Position numbers and translations under genes: made by a program
Source of the DNA: Thermoanaerobaculia bacterium
Lineage (GTDB): Bacteria > Acidobacteriota > Thermoanaerobaculia > Multivoradales > JAIOJS01
DNA length: 64,000 bases
Assembly (NCBI GenBank): GCA_030429235.1
Contig: JAUIDB010000017.1
Span: 1-64,000, forward strand
Direction of reading: 5' to 3'
Part shown: piece after piece, positions 15,894 to 25,424 of the stretch
How the letters are laid out: each line of letters begins with the position of its first letter
How positions within the stretch are numbered: the stretch's first letter is position 1
The notes under the pieces: generated by a model
Told to the model about the DNA's origin: nothing
The model's input: the letters and a program-made list of their open reading frames with translations, nothing else
Database searches by the model: none

Positions 15894-18628
15894 TGGCGTT
15901 CAAGCGCGAGAAGGTCGTTCGGAACGCCGAGAAGTACGTCTCGAGGGGGAAGATCGAGGCGGCCATCAAAGAGTACATGAAGGTACTCAAAGAGTTCCCG
16001 AACGAAGCCGGCACCCTGAACCGTGTGGGAGACCTCTACGCGCGGATCGACAAGGATGACGATGCGATTCGCCTCTTCACGCAGATCGCCGAGCAGTATT
16101 CCTCGGAGGGATTCCTGGTCAAGGCGATCGCCATCTACAAGAAGATCCTGCGCCTGGATCCCGCCCGCCTGGCGGTGTACGAACGTTTGGGGGGTCTCTA
16201 CTACCACCAGGGCCTGATCAACGAGGCGCGGGGGCAGTACCAGGTTCTGGCCGACCACTACCTGAAGAACAACGACTCCGCGTCTGCGATCAACATCTAC
16301 CAACGGATGTCCGAGATCGAGCCGGAGAATCCGTCGCACCATCTCAAACTGGCCGAGCTCTACCAGCAGATGCAGCTCTGGGACCAGGCGATGGAGTCCT
16401 ACGACGCAATCGCGGTGCTGATGCTGCAGCACGATCGCATCGAAGAGGCGTCGAGGGTCTATCAGCGGGCACTCGAGGTCCACTCCTCGGACCTCGAGTT
16501 CATCCAGACCGCGGTACGCCGGCTGCGAACCGCAGGAGGACCCGGTCCGGCGGCTCGACTGCTGGCCATGGCCACCGAACTGAACCCACGCGCGCAGTCG
16601 ATCGCGGAAACGATGCGACCCGATACCGGGCAGTTCGACCTGCCGACGGCGGAGGAGATCGATCAGGCCGGCGTCGAATCCGCCGAGCTCCAGGTCGTCG
16701 AAGTGACCGATTCGTCGGACGAACTGCAGTCCCTCGAAGCCGTGGCCATCGTCGAGCCCACGGCTGAGGATGGCGGGATCGACGACAGTGCGGTGCTCGA
16801 ACTCGACCTCGATGCGCCGGACCTCGGAGACCTCCAGGGGGTGGAGATCGAGGGAATCGCGGCCGGTGGGCCCGAGGTGGAGGTCTCGATCGAGGAGGTT
16901 GACCTGGTCTCCGTGGACTCGCCCGCGGAGCCCGAGCTTTCCCGTGACGAAGCCACCGCGCAGGAAGAGGCCATCGAAGGGGTGGCGTTCGCCATGGACA
17001 CGGCGGACGATCTGGCGGTTCCGGCCGAGTCCGAGCCGGCGGACGATGACTTCGGCTCGAGCGACGAACTGGAGTTCGACCTCGAGTTGGACCTCGACCT
17101 CGAGATCGACGAGGACGAACCGGCCCTCGCCTCGTCCGAACCCCCAGCGACTCCGGTCGAACCCGAACCCGAGCCCGAGCCGGAACCCGCTCCGCCCAGC
17201 GTCAGCCCGGACGACCTGGTGGCCGAGGCCGAGGTGTTCGCCAAGTACGGCCTCACCGCCAAGGCGGAGGAGCGCGTCGCTTCGGTACTCGCGGACTACC
17301 CGGACCTTCTGTCGGCGCGCCAACTGCAGATCCAACTGCGATTGCAGGAAGGCGACCGCGAAGAGCTGCGAGACCTCGCGACTGCGTTCCGGGAGTTGGT
17401 AAACCGGGAGGGGCAGTCCGAACTGTGGGAGGCGGTCGCTCCTGATCTGGCCGCGGTCGGAATCGTGCTGGCGACCGAGGAGGCCGCCGAGGTCGAGATC
17501 GAGGTTCCGCCTCCGCCGCCGCCCGAACCGAAGAAGGAGCGAGTTTCCAAGCTCCTCGAAGCCCTCGAAGAACCGGTGGTGCCGCGCCGCCGTGGTGCCA
17601 CGCTCGACATCGATGCCGCGCTCGCCGAACTGGCGACCGGGGTAACCTCGAAGAAACGGAAGCCGAAGAAGTCGGCGGTGGACGATCTAATGGCCGAGGC
17701 TGGCCTACTCGGCGAGAAAGCGGCGGAAGCGACGACCGCGCCACCCACGGCCGAGTCGTCTCCGACGGCGGCGGGCGACGTACCGCCCTCCGAGCTTCCG
17801 ACGCAGCAACTCGAACCGGTCGAGCCGCCGGTCAGCGAACCCGAGCCACTCGCTGCGGCAGCGACCGCAGAAGAGACGGCGGCGCCGCTCGGAGTCGACG
17901 CCGGGGCTCCTCCCGAGGCTCCCTGGGTGGACGGAGAACTCCCCAGTCTCGAAGACGACGATCTCGACCTGGAGTTGGATGGCTTCAAGCTTCCGGAGGA
18001 GCGACCGCTCGAGGCACCGGCACTCGATGACAGCGCCATGAACTGGCTCGACGAGATCCCGCCGCAACCCGCGGTAGAGGCCGCCGAGTCGTCGCTGTTC
18101 GATGGCGAGGACGAGTTCTTCGACCTGGCGGCAGAACTCGAACAGGAACTGGGACAAGAGGACGCCGAGTCCCTCGCTGGTGACATCGTGACGCAGCCCG
18201 AGGAGCCCTCGTTGGAGGACATCGTCGAGGGCTTCAAGCGTGGGGTGGCCGAGAACCTCTCGGCCGAGGACTACGGAACGCACTACAACCTCGGCATCGC
18301 CTATCGGGAGATGGGTCTGCTCGACGAAGCGATCGGTGAATTCCAACTCGCCTCCAAGGACCCGGCGCATCTGGTGGAGTGCTGTTCGATGCTCGGCATC
18401 TGCTTCTCCGAGAAGGGTCTCTACGATCTGGCGGTGAAGTGGTACAAGCGCGGACTCGAGGCCCCGGACCTGGCGGAAGACACCATGCTCAGCTTGCTCT
18501 ACGACATGGGCGACGCCTACCAGTCGCTGGGCGACGAAGCTGCGGCTCGCAAGACGTTCAACGAACTCTCGGGTTTCAACATCGGCTTTCGCGACGTGGT
18601 CGATCGGATCGAGGCGCTGGGCGGCTGA
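15893..18628 (+). CDS. Large tetratricopeptide-repeat protein with acidic linkers
   Basis: Protein of 911 residues with no catalytic domain, likely a scaffold. TPR helices fill residues 1-220 ('AIKEYMKVLKEFPNEAGTLNRVGDLY' type repeats). A low-complexity Glu/Asp-rich linker follows to about 430, then a helical TPR-like block at about 437-510, a second Ala/Pro/Glu-rich linker, and more TPRs at about 775-905. No signal peptide or membrane helix is visible, so it is probably cytoplasmic. GGGGGAGG lies just before the ATG at 15893, which overlaps the rnhB stop. Similar TPR proteins occur in Acidobacteria and Myxococcota; the partner is unknown. Confidence 0.88.
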   Translation: MAFKREKVVRNAEKYVSRGKIEAAIKEYMKVLKEFPNEAGTLNRVGDLYARIDKDDDAIRLFTQIAEQYSSEGFLVKAIAIYKKILRLDPARLAVYERLGGLYYHQGLINEARGQYQVLADHYLKNNDSASAINIYQRMSEIEPENPSHHLKLAELYQQMQLWDQAMESYDAIAVLMLQHDRIEEASRVYQRALEVHSSDLEFIQTAVRRLRTAGGPGPAARLLAMATELNPRAQSIAETMRPDTGQFDLPTAEEIDQAGVESAELQVVEVTDSSDELQSLEAVAIVEPTAEDGGIDDSAVLELDLDAPDLGDLQGVEIEGIAAGGPEVEVSIEEVDLVSVDSPAEPELSRDEATAQEEAIEGVAFAMDTADDLAVPAESEPADDDFGSSDELEFDLELDLDLEIDEDEPALASSEPPATPVEPEPEPEPEPAPPSVSPDDLVAEAEVFAKYGLTAKAEERVASVLADYPDLLSARQLQIQLRLQEGDREELRDLATAFRELVNREGQSELWEAVAPDLAAVGIVLATEEAAEVEIEVPPPPPPEPKKERVSKLLEALEEPVVPRRRGATLDIDAALAELATGVTSKKRKPKKSAVDDLMAEAGLLGEKAAEATTAPPTAESSPTAAGDVPPSELPTQQLEPVEPPVSEPEPLAAAATAEETAAPLGVDAGAPPEAPWVDGELPSLEDDDLDLELDGFKLPEERPLEAPALDDSAMNWLDEIPPQPAVEAAESSLFDGEDEFFDLAAELEQELGQEDAESLAGDIVTQPEEPSLEDIVEGFKRGVAENLSAEDYGTHYNLGIAYREMGLLDEAIGEFQLASKDPAHLVECCSMLGICFSEKGLYDLAVKWYKRGLEAPDLAEDTMLSLLYDMGDAYQSLGDEAAARKTFNELSGFNIGFRDVVDRIEALGG

Positions 18629-18747
18629 GCGGATCCCTCGTAGGGTTTCGGGCCCCACTGGCTTCGACGGGAACCAGACCGCTTGCCGCCGAGGTCGAAC
18701 GGTTCGTGGTCTGATGCTCGCATCGCCGTCTCTGGAGTACCTGATTC

Positions 18748-19821
18748 GTGAGTGAAACGCAGTCCAACCGCGCCTTCTGGGTCGGCGTTGCCGTGGCGGT
18801 GGCCGCGACGCTGCTGCTCTTCTTCTGGCCGCGGGTGGCGGAGGAGCTACGACCTCAGCCGCGGCGGGCGCACGTCGCAATCGAGGGCGACGATGGTGTC
18901 GCGCGGAGTGCGAGTATCAACGTCGAGTACGGCACCGAGGTCACCTTGCACGCGGTGCTCGAGGCCGAGACGGCTGGCGGCGAGTCGATCTACTACACCG
19001 AGGCGGCCGCGCTCGAAATCGACGGTCAGAGGATTTCACCCGAGCGGTTACGACCGTGGGACCGTCCCGAGGGCCTGGCCGTGCTCTGGTTCACGGTCGA
19101 AGGTAAGGTCCCCTACGTACCGATCTCGGACGAGGGCTCCCTCGACGAGTGGCAGTTCGAGGAGTTCTTCCGGGCCGATTGGCCTCGGACGTGGAGTATC
19201 CGAGCCGACGTCACCTCGCGCCATGGAGTGCACCTGCCGCGGAGCGAGGCCGATCGTGAGCGTTCGTTCGGTGTGCAGCGCTACCACGTCCGGCTCGAGT
19301 TGCGACAACCCGACCGCCCGGCCTACGTGCAGGAACGGTACCGTTCGGTGGGTGCCGACTCGGTGTTCGAACTCGGGGACCGGTTCCCGACTCTGAGCGT
19401 CGAACTCCCGGGGCCACTGGCTCGTGCTTCGTCGGTGTTCGGGCTCTCTCAGCTCGAACCGGTCGGCGATCTACCCCCGTCGGCACTGGAGCGACTCGTC
19501 GCCCTTTCGGCGAATCACTTCGCCTTCTCGCGTGCGACGCTGTTTCGCGATATCCTGCGCGATCGCGGTCCGACCCTCGACCAGTTGCCCTGGCAGATCG
19601 TCACGCTCGGCGCCGACGCTCTGAGTTGGTCCGACGAGGTCTCGGCTGGAGACTTCGTACGGGTTGGGGGTCGAGTCACCGTCCTGTTTCAGGATCGCGG
19701 TCTCCCCGACCAACTCGACGATCAGGATCTGTGCTTCGATTTCGAGCGTGGGACGAGGATTCGCTCCCTGGCCGAGGTCTTCACCGAGGGAGCGCGGGTC
19801 GAGTGGGCGGGACAGCGCTGA
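18748..19821 (+). CDS. Membrane-anchored protein of unknown function
   Basis: I do not recognise a family. The 357-residue product begins at a GTG and has one N-terminal membrane helix at about 10-28; the rest looks like a beta-rich soluble domain on the periplasmic side, ending with a small helical region. It has many Glu/Arg residues and no obvious catalytic motif. It lies 119 bp after the TPR gene and 28 bp before the isocitrate dehydrogenase gene, so it may share their transcript. Confidence 0.8.
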   Translation: MSETQSNRAFWVGVAVAVAATLLLFFWPRVAEELRPQPRRAHVAIEGDDGVARSASINVEYGTEVTLHAVLEAETAGGESIYYTEAAALEIDGQRISPERLRPWDRPEGLAVLWFTVEGKVPYVPISDEGSLDEWQFEEFFRADWPRTWSIRADVTSRHGVHLPRSEADRERSFGVQRYHVRLELRQPDRPAYVQERYRSVGADSVFELGDRFPTLSVELPGPLARASSVFGLSQLEPVGDLPPSALERLVALSANHFAFSRATLFRDILRDRGPTLDQLPWQIVTLGADALSWSDEVSAGDFVRVGGRVTVLFQDRGLPDQLDDQDLCFDFERGTRIRSLAEVFTEGARVEWAGQR

Positions 19822-19849
19822 ACGAGTCGAAGAACAAGGAGTATCGAAT

Positions 19850-20854
19850 ATGAGTCGAACGATCACCCTACTCCCGGGAGACGGGATTGGACCAGAGGTC
19901 ACCGCCGCCACCCTGCGGGTCCTCACGGCGGCCGGCGCCGATTTCGAATACGAGTCGATGATCGCCGGGGCCGAGGCGGTGGCCCAGGGCGGGGATCCCC
20001 TGCCGGATGCCGTCATCGAATCCGTTCGGCGAAACCGGATCGCGCTGAAAGGACCAGTGACCACCCCGGTAGGCCGGGGATTCCAGTCGGTCAACGTGCG
20101 GTTGCGAAAAGCACTCGAGCTCTACGCCAACCTCCGTCCGCTGCGTACTCTCGAGGGGGTGCCGTCCCGGTTCGAGGACGTCGATCTGGTGGTGGTGCGC
20201 GAGAACACCGAGGGTCTCTACAGCGGGCTCGAGCACGAGGTGGTTCCCGGGGTCGTCGAGAGCCTCAAGATCATCACCGAGAAGGCCTCCACTCGGATCG
20301 CTCGCTTCGCCTTCGAGTACGCTCGGCGCCAGGGTCGGAGCCGGGTGACCGCAGTGCACAAGGCCAACATCATGAAACTCTCGGACGGTCTGTTTCTCGA
20401 CTGTTTCCGCCAGGTGGCGGAGGAGTATCCCGACATCCAGGCCGACGATCGGATCATCGACAACATGTGCATGCAGTTGGTGACGCATCCGGAACGGTTC
20501 GACGTCCTGGTGCTCGAGAATCTCTACGGTGACATCGTGTCGGATCTCGGGGCGGGCCTGGTCGGGGGGCTCGGAGTGGTCCCTGGGGCCAACATCGGAG
20601 AGTCGATGGCGGTTTTCGAGGCCGTGCACGGCAGCGCTCCCGATATCGCGGGCCAGGATCTCGCTAATCCGTTGGCCCTCATCCACAGTGCCGTCCTGAT
20701 GCTGCGGTACCTCAAAGAAGATGCCATCGCCGCCCGCATCGATGCCGCCATCCAAACGGTGCTGGGCGCTGGGCAGCGCACCCGGGACCTCGGCGGTGAC
20801 CTGGGCACCAGTGCCTTCACCGATGCCCTGGTAGCGGCGATCGAGGCCGACTGA
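19850..20854 (+). CDS. NAD-dependent isocitrate dehydrogenase
   Basis: Beta-decarboxylating dehydrogenase of the isocitrate/isopropylmalate family, 334 residues. The substrate loop Ser-Val-Asn-Val-Arg-Leu-Arg-Lys and 'LYANLRP' fit short NAD-type isocitrate dehydrogenases (isocitrate to 2-oxoglutarate); isopropylmalate dehydrogenases usually have a different loop there. 'VRENTEGLYSGLEH', 'HKANIMK' and the 'LYGDI.SDL.AGLVGG' metal/cofactor region are intact. The ATG at 19850 has AAGGAG eight bases upstream. Homoisocitrate dehydrogenase remains a less likely alternative. Confidence 0.88.
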   Translation: MSRTITLLPGDGIGPEVTAATLRVLTAAGADFEYESMIAGAEAVAQGGDPLPDAVIESVRRNRIALKGPVTTPVGRGFQSVNVRLRKALELYANLRPLRTLEGVPSRFEDVDLVVVRENTEGLYSGLEHEVVPGVVESLKIITEKASTRIARFAFEYARRQGRSRVTAVHKANIMKLSDGLFLDCFRQVAEEYPDIQADDRIIDNMCMQLVTHPERFDVLVLENLYGDIVSDLGAGLVGGLGVVPGANIGESMAVFEAVHGSAPDIAGQDLANPLALIHSAVLMLRYLKEDAIAARIDAAIQTVLGAGQRTRDLGGDLGTSAFTDALVAAIEAD

Positions 20855-20863
20855 GGAGGGGTC

Positions 20864-22210
20864 GTGGGCTCGCTCTTCGACGGCCTGCCCGATCCGCCGT
20901 CGGCGCCAGCGGCGGATCGCAGTTTCCCTCCGGGGACTCCGTTGGCCGAGAGGATGCGTCCCGCCAACCTCGACGAGGTGGCCGGACACCGCGAGCTGGT
21001 CGGAAAGGACGGATTCCTGCGGCTCGCGATCGCTTCAGGTCGGGTGCCTTCGATCGTCTTCTGGGGACCTCCGGGGTGTGGCAAGACGACTCTGGCCCGT
21101 CTCCTCTCGGCGGCCGGAGACCTTCGGTTCGTGGCCTTCTCGGCGGTCACTTCGGGGGTACGGGAGGCTCGGGCGATTCTCTCCGAGGCTGCCAACCTCC
21201 GTCGCGTCCAGTCCCTCAGGACCCTGTTGTTCATCGACGAGATCCATCGCTTCAACAAAGCCCAGCAGGATGCCTTCCTGCCGGCGATGGAGTCCGGTGA
21301 CATCCTGTTGGTGGGGGCGACGACCGAAAACCCGGCCTTCGAGTTGAACGCGGCGTTGCTGAGTCGCTGCCGGGTGGTACCGCTGCAGGCCGTTTCGGGG
21401 GAGGAGATTCGTGGCCTCCTCGAACGGGCCCTCGGCGATGCCCAGCGCGGGCTCGGCGGCACCGCGGTGCAGTGTGAACCCGCCGTGCTGGACGCGTTGG
21501 CCGAGGCGGCCGACGGCGACGTTCGCCGGGCTTTGACCCAACTCGAGTCGGTCGTCGACGACGCTCGATCAAGGCAATCGGGCGTCGTCACGACGTCCGA
21601 TCTCGAGCGCCACCTGCGCCAGCCACTACGCTACGACAAAGCCGGCTCGAGCCACTACGACCAGTTGTCTGCCTTTCACAAGTCCCTACGCGACAGCGAT
21701 GCCGACGCGGCCGTCTACTGGCTCGAGCGGATGCTGGCCGCCGGCGAAGATCCGCTGACCCTGGCTCGCCGCATGGTGCGGGTGGCGAGCGAAGACGTGG
21801 GCCTGGCGGACCCGCAGGCGTTGGGGGTGGCGCTGGCCGCGTGGCAGGCCTACGAACGGCTGGGGTCGCCGGAGGGCGAACTGGCCCTGGCTCAGGCTGC
21901 GATTTATCTGGCCCTGGCGCCGGCGAGTGACGCCGTATATCGGGCTTCGAAGAGGGCCCGCACTCTGGTGGAGGAGCGCGGCTCGCTCCCGGTGCCCCTG
22001 GCCTTGCGTAACGCTCCCACCCAGGTGCAACGGGATGCTGGCTACGGCAAGGGCTACCGGCACGCCCACGAAGACCCGCAGGGGACGGGGGGCATGGTCT
22101 GTCTCCCCGAGGCCCTGCGGGCAGAAGAGATCTACCAACCTACGGAACGAGGTCGGGAGGGCGAACTAGCCCAGCGACTGGAAAAGCTCCGGCGCACGCG
22201 ACGCCAGTAG
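20864..22210 (+). CDS. rarA: Replication-associated recombination protein A
   Basis: AAA+ ATPase of the RarA/MgsA/WRNIP1 family that acts at stalled replication forks. Walker A is Gly-Pro-Pro-Gly-Cys-Gly-Lys74-Thr, Walker B is Leu-Leu-Phe-Ile-Asp125-Glu-Ile-His-Arg-Phe, and sensor 1 follows at 'LVGATTENPAF'. The C-terminal region with 'KSLRDSDADAAVYWL.RML' and the final 'YQPTERGRE' block is family-specific. The GTG start at 20864 is preceded by GAGGAGGGG. It is convergent with dsbD, with only five bases between stops. Confidence 0.96.
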   Translation: MGSLFDGLPDPPSAPAADRSFPPGTPLAERMRPANLDEVAGHRELVGKDGFLRLAIASGRVPSIVFWGPPGCGKTTLARLLSAAGDLRFVAFSAVTSGVREARAILSEAANLRRVQSLRTLLFIDEIHRFNKAQQDAFLPAMESGDILLVGATTENPAFELNAALLSRCRVVPLQAVSGEEIRGLLERALGDAQRGLGGTAVQCEPAVLDALAEAADGDVRRALTQLESVVDDARSRQSGVVTTSDLERHLRQPLRYDKAGSSHYDQLSAFHKSLRDSDADAAVYWLERMLAAGEDPLTLARRMVRVASEDVGLADPQALGVALAAWQAYERLGSPEGELALAQAAIYLALAPASDAVYRASKRARTLVEERGSLPVPLALRNAPTQVQRDAGYGKGYRHAHEDPQGTGGMVCLPEALRAEEIYQPTERGREGELAQRLEKLRRTRRQ

Positions 22211-22215
22211 ACCGT

Positions 22216-24048
22216 CTACAGCGTGTCGAGCGCGTCGAGGATCCCCTGTTGCGTCAGCAACTCGCCGAAGACATAAGGCTCGGCTCCCGGGCGATAGAGC
22301 AGGTAGAAGGGGATTCCGTAGCGACCGTAGTCGGCGAGGAAGGCGCCGATCTCGGCATTGCGGTTGGTCCAGTCCGCCTGCATGGGGACGACGTCGCGGG
22401 CCGCGAACGCGGCGGCGATCTCCGGAGTGTCCAGGACGAACCGCTCGTTGACCTTGCAGGTGAAACACCAGTCGGCCGTCACGTCGACGAAGACCGGGGT
22501 TCCCGCCGCCGTCAGTTCGGTGGCCCGTTCTCGGTCGAACGGGGTCCAAGCGATGTGTCCCCCGGTGCTCTCGAGGGTACTGGCCTCGAGGGGAGGGGCG
22601 GTGGCGGCCAGCCAGAGAGTCCCGCCGACGGTGGCCGCGATGGCCAGCGTCCCGAGGCGTTGCCCCCAGACGCCCCCAAAGGCGTGCCGCGTCCAGACGG
22701 CCAGAGCCAGGAGCAGCAGGGCCAACTCCACGAACGCGAGGCGCTCGGCGCTGATCTGACCGGCGAGAACGTAGAACAGCCAGATCGCGGCGGCGGCGAG
22801 AAAGAACCCCATCACCTCCCGCAGTCGGACCATCCAGGCGCCTGGTTTGGGAAGAAAGCGAGCCGCTCCGGGCCAGGCGGCGAGGAGCAGATAGGGGCTC
22901 GCCATGCCGACGCCGACGGCCGTGAAGATCGCGAAGATCGTCACCGGGGCCTGGGCCAACGCGAAACTGACCGCCGTGCCGAGAAACGGCGCCGAGCACG
23001 GGGTGGCCATCAGGGTCGCGAAGAGGCCGGATACGAAGTGTCCTGCCAGCCCCTCCTGCGGACCCGATCCTCCGAGGCGGGCCAGGCCACCCGGCAGTTG
23101 GATCTCGAAGAGACCCCACATGTTCAGGGTGAAGAGCAGGACCACGACCGCCAGGAACGCGACGAAGAGGGGCTCCTGGAACTGTACCCCCCAACCGACG
23201 GCGCGGCCCGCCGAACGAGCTGCGATCGCCGCTCCCGCCAGCGCCCAGAACGAGACGAGGATGCCGAGCGCGGTGGCGAGTCCGCTCCGGATCACCTCGC
23301 CTCGCGACAGCGAAGCGCTCTTCACGAGAGAGAAGACCTTGATCGACAGCACGGGCAGCACGCAGGGCATCGCGTTGAGGATCAGGCCGCCGAGCAGGCC
23401 CAGCAGCAGGAAGGTCCAGAGCGGTGTGGTCGGCGGAGCTCCGCTCGAGGTGCCGGTCGCGCTCGCGGTCGCCGATCGCCCGGTCGCCTGGGTCGAGGCC
23501 TCGGCGAACAGATCTGGGGCGTGGGCCTCTCCGAGACCTCCGAGATCGAGCGTCAGGCTGGACATCGTGCTGATCGGCGGCAGGCACTGGGTGTCGTTGC
23601 AGGCCTGGTAGGTGAGGACAGCTTCGATCGTGCTCTCGGTGGCCTCGGTCGGGATCTCGAGATGCGCCAGGATCACCGTCGTTCCCTCGTAGACCGACAG
23701 GGGCTCTTCGGCGAACGTGAAGGTCCCGAGAACGCCTTCCGGGTAGGTGATGCGCGGCTCAGGCCAGCCCTCCGGCACCGCCACGGCGAGTTCCGTTGGG
23801 ATCAGGTAGTCGTAGGTCGGCTGGTTGCTGTTGGTGTGCCAGTGGTCCTCGATCTCGACCACGGCGGCCACCACCGCCTCGGTCGGCGGAGCGTAGGAGG
23901 TCAGGTCGGACTGCAGGTGGAAGCTCGCTCTCTCGGCTCCAGGCAGGGCAAGCAACGGACCTGCTCCGAGCAGGAGCCAGGCGAGCAGGATTCGGTGCGA
24001 CGTTCGGGTCACGGGAACGCGCTTGGGGCGCGGTGGCTTCGGGGGCAT
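22216..24048 (-). CDS. dsbD: Thiol:disulfide interchange protein DsbD
   Basis: Inner-membrane reductase that passes electrons from cytoplasmic thioredoxin to periplasmic disulfide isomerases and cytochrome c maturation. All three cysteine pairs of the relay are visible: N-terminal domain Cys-Asn-Asp-Thr-Gln-Cys, the membrane domain Cys residues in 'NAMPCVLPV' and 'MATPCSAPF', and the C-terminal thioredoxin-like Cys528-Phe-Thr-Cys531. It has 610 residues with a signal peptide and about eight membrane helices. The ATG at 24048 has GAGG seven bases upstream. The reading frame is open far upstream, but that part is antisense to the aminotransferase gene. Confidence 0.94.
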   Translation of the reverse strand: MPPKPPRPKRVPVTRTSHRILLAWLLLGAGPLLALPGAERASFHLQSDLTSYAPPTEAVVAAVVEIEDHWHTNSNQPTYDYLIPTELAVAVPEGWPEPRITYPEGVLGTFTFAEEPLSVYEGTTVILAHLEIPTEATESTIEAVLTYQACNDTQCLPPISTMSSLTLDLGGLGEAHAPDLFAEASTQATGRSATASATGTSSGAPPTTPLWTFLLLGLLGGLILNAMPCVLPVLSIKVFSLVKSASLSRGEVIRSGLATALGILVSFWALAGAAIAARSAGRAVGWGVQFQEPLFVAFLAVVVLLFTLNMWGLFEIQLPGGLARLGGSGPQEGLAGHFVSGLFATLMATPCSAPFLGTAVSFALAQAPVTIFAIFTAVGVGMASPYLLLAAWPGAARFLPKPGAWMVRLREVMGFFLAAAAIWLFYVLAGQISAERLAFVELALLLLALAVWTRHAFGGVWGQRLGTLAIAATVGGTLWLAATAPPLEASTLESTGGHIAWTPFDRERATELTAAGTPVFVDVTADWCFTCKVNERFVLDTPEIAAAFAARDVVPMQADWTNRNAEIGAFLADYGRYGIPFYLLYRPGAEPYVFGELLTQQGILDALDTL

Positions 24049-24186
24049 CGATGAACCTCGGGCGGGGCAGAGAGCGCTGATCGGAGGCGCTGCGTTCGGT
24101 GGCGCTGTGGTCGGGGAGGGTGGCAGGGTGGGGTTCTGCCATCCGAGAGGCGCAGAGCCTCCCTCCAATGATAGCATCGGCGCCCC

Positions 24187-25368
24187 ATGCGCCTCGCCTC
24201 TCGCCTCGCCCATGTCGAGGAGTCCGCTACCCTCAAGGTAACCCGCCGTGCCGCCGAACTGCGTGCGGCCGGACGGGAGATTCTCAGTTTCGGTGCGGGG
24301 GAGCCCGACTTCGATTCCCCGGCCGTCGCGGTGCGAGCCGCGCAACGCGCCCTCGACGACGGCTTCACCCGCTACACGCCGGCCTCGGGCATTCCCGAGC
24401 TGCGGCGAAGCCTGGCGGATCGCTACGCGGCGGACCACGGCGCGCCCTGGGCCGCCGAGCAGTTTCTCATTACGGTCGGGGGCAAGGCGGCGCTCTTCGA
24501 ACTCGCCATCGCGCTGTTCGAACCCGGCGACGAGGTCATCATTCCGACCCCTTGCTGGGTGAGCTTTCCGGATCAGATTCGGCTCGCCGGTGCGGAGCCG
24601 ATCCTCGTCCCGACGCAAGCCGAAGGTGGATTCGAACTCAAGGCCGATCCGATCCTCGAGGCGATCTCGCCCCGCACGCGAGCGATCCTCGTCAACTCGC
24701 CCTCCAATCCGACCGGTGGCATCCTGCCAGCGGCCGAGTTGGAGAAGTTGGTGCGGGGAGCCGCGGCGGCCGGGATCTACCTGATCTCGGACGAGACCTA
24801 CGAGTTCTTTCTCTACGACGACCGCAGCTACGCCAGCGCCGCCGCCTGGGCGAAGCGATTTCCGGAGACCGTGGTGTTGGTCGGTTCCTTCTCCAAGACC
24901 TACGCCATGACCGGTTGGCGCGTCGGCTACGCCGCCGGACCGAGTGAGGTGATCGGCGGAGCGGCCCGCGTGCAGGGGCATGCGACCTCGAATCCAACCT
25001 CCTTTGCCATGGTCGGGGCGCTGGCTGCCCTCGAAGGAGCCGCTCCGCAGGTCGCAGAGATGGTCGGTGAGTTCGCGGCGCGGCGCGACCTTCTGGTCGC
25101 CGGTCTGAACGAACTTCCCGGTTTCCGGTGCGATCCGCCCGCCGGAGCCTTCTACACCTTCCCCGATATCTCGGGGCTCAAGTCGCATGGCCTCGAGTCT
25201 TCGCTCGAGGTGACCGAGTTCTTTCTCGAGGAAGCGAGCGTGGCCGTGGTGCCCGGCGTCGCTTTCGGTACTGATGATCACTTGCGTCTTTCGTTCGCCT
25301 GTTCCCGAGCGAACATCGAGCAGGGACTGCAAGCGATGCGGTGCGCCCTCGTCCGACGGATCGGCTGA
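24187..25368 (+). CDS. PLP-dependent aminotransferase, aspartate type (class I)
   Basis: Fold-type I aminotransferase of 393 residues, closest by motif to bacterial aspartate aminotransferases of subgroup Ib. The PLP lysine is Lys237 in Ser-Phe-Ser-Lys-Thr-Tyr-Ala-Met-Thr-Gly-Trp-Arg. The 'SPSNPTGG' and 'SDETYE' cofactor-binding motifs and a C-terminal substrate-binding Arg region ('LRLSFACS') are present. It would interconvert aspartate and oxaloacetate, though prephenate or other amino donors are possible. It diverges from dsbD across 138 bp. Confidence 0.92.
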   Translation: MRLASRLAHVEESATLKVTRRAAELRAAGREILSFGAGEPDFDSPAVAVRAAQRALDDGFTRYTPASGIPELRRSLADRYAADHGAPWAAEQFLITVGGKAALFELAIALFEPGDEVIIPTPCWVSFPDQIRLAGAEPILVPTQAEGGFELKADPILEAISPRTRAILVNSPSNPTGGILPAAELEKLVRGAAAAGIYLISDETYEFFLYDDRSYASAAAWAKRFPETVVLVGSFSKTYAMTGWRVGYAAGPSEVIGGAARVQGHATSNPTSFAMVGALAALEGAAPQVAEMVGEFAARRDLLVAGLNELPGFRCDPPAGAFYTFPDISGLKSHGLESSLEVTEFFLEEASVAVVPGVAFGTDDHLRLSFACSRANIEQGLQAMRCALVRRIG

Positions 25369-25424
25369 CGATACTGCCGGCGACGCCGTGCGACCGCTCG
25401 CAATCAAGCAACAAAGGAGAGACG

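Noticed and set aside
15677-18880. Long open frames on the minus strand (552 and 391 codons)
   Set aside because: They are antisense to rnhB and the TPR gene, are low in complexity, and arise from the GC-rich third codon positions of the real genes.
24049-25407. N-terminal extension of the dsbD frame across the aminotransferase
   Set aside because: Homology and signal peptide begin at 24048; the remainder is antisense to an intact gene with a PLP-lysine motif.
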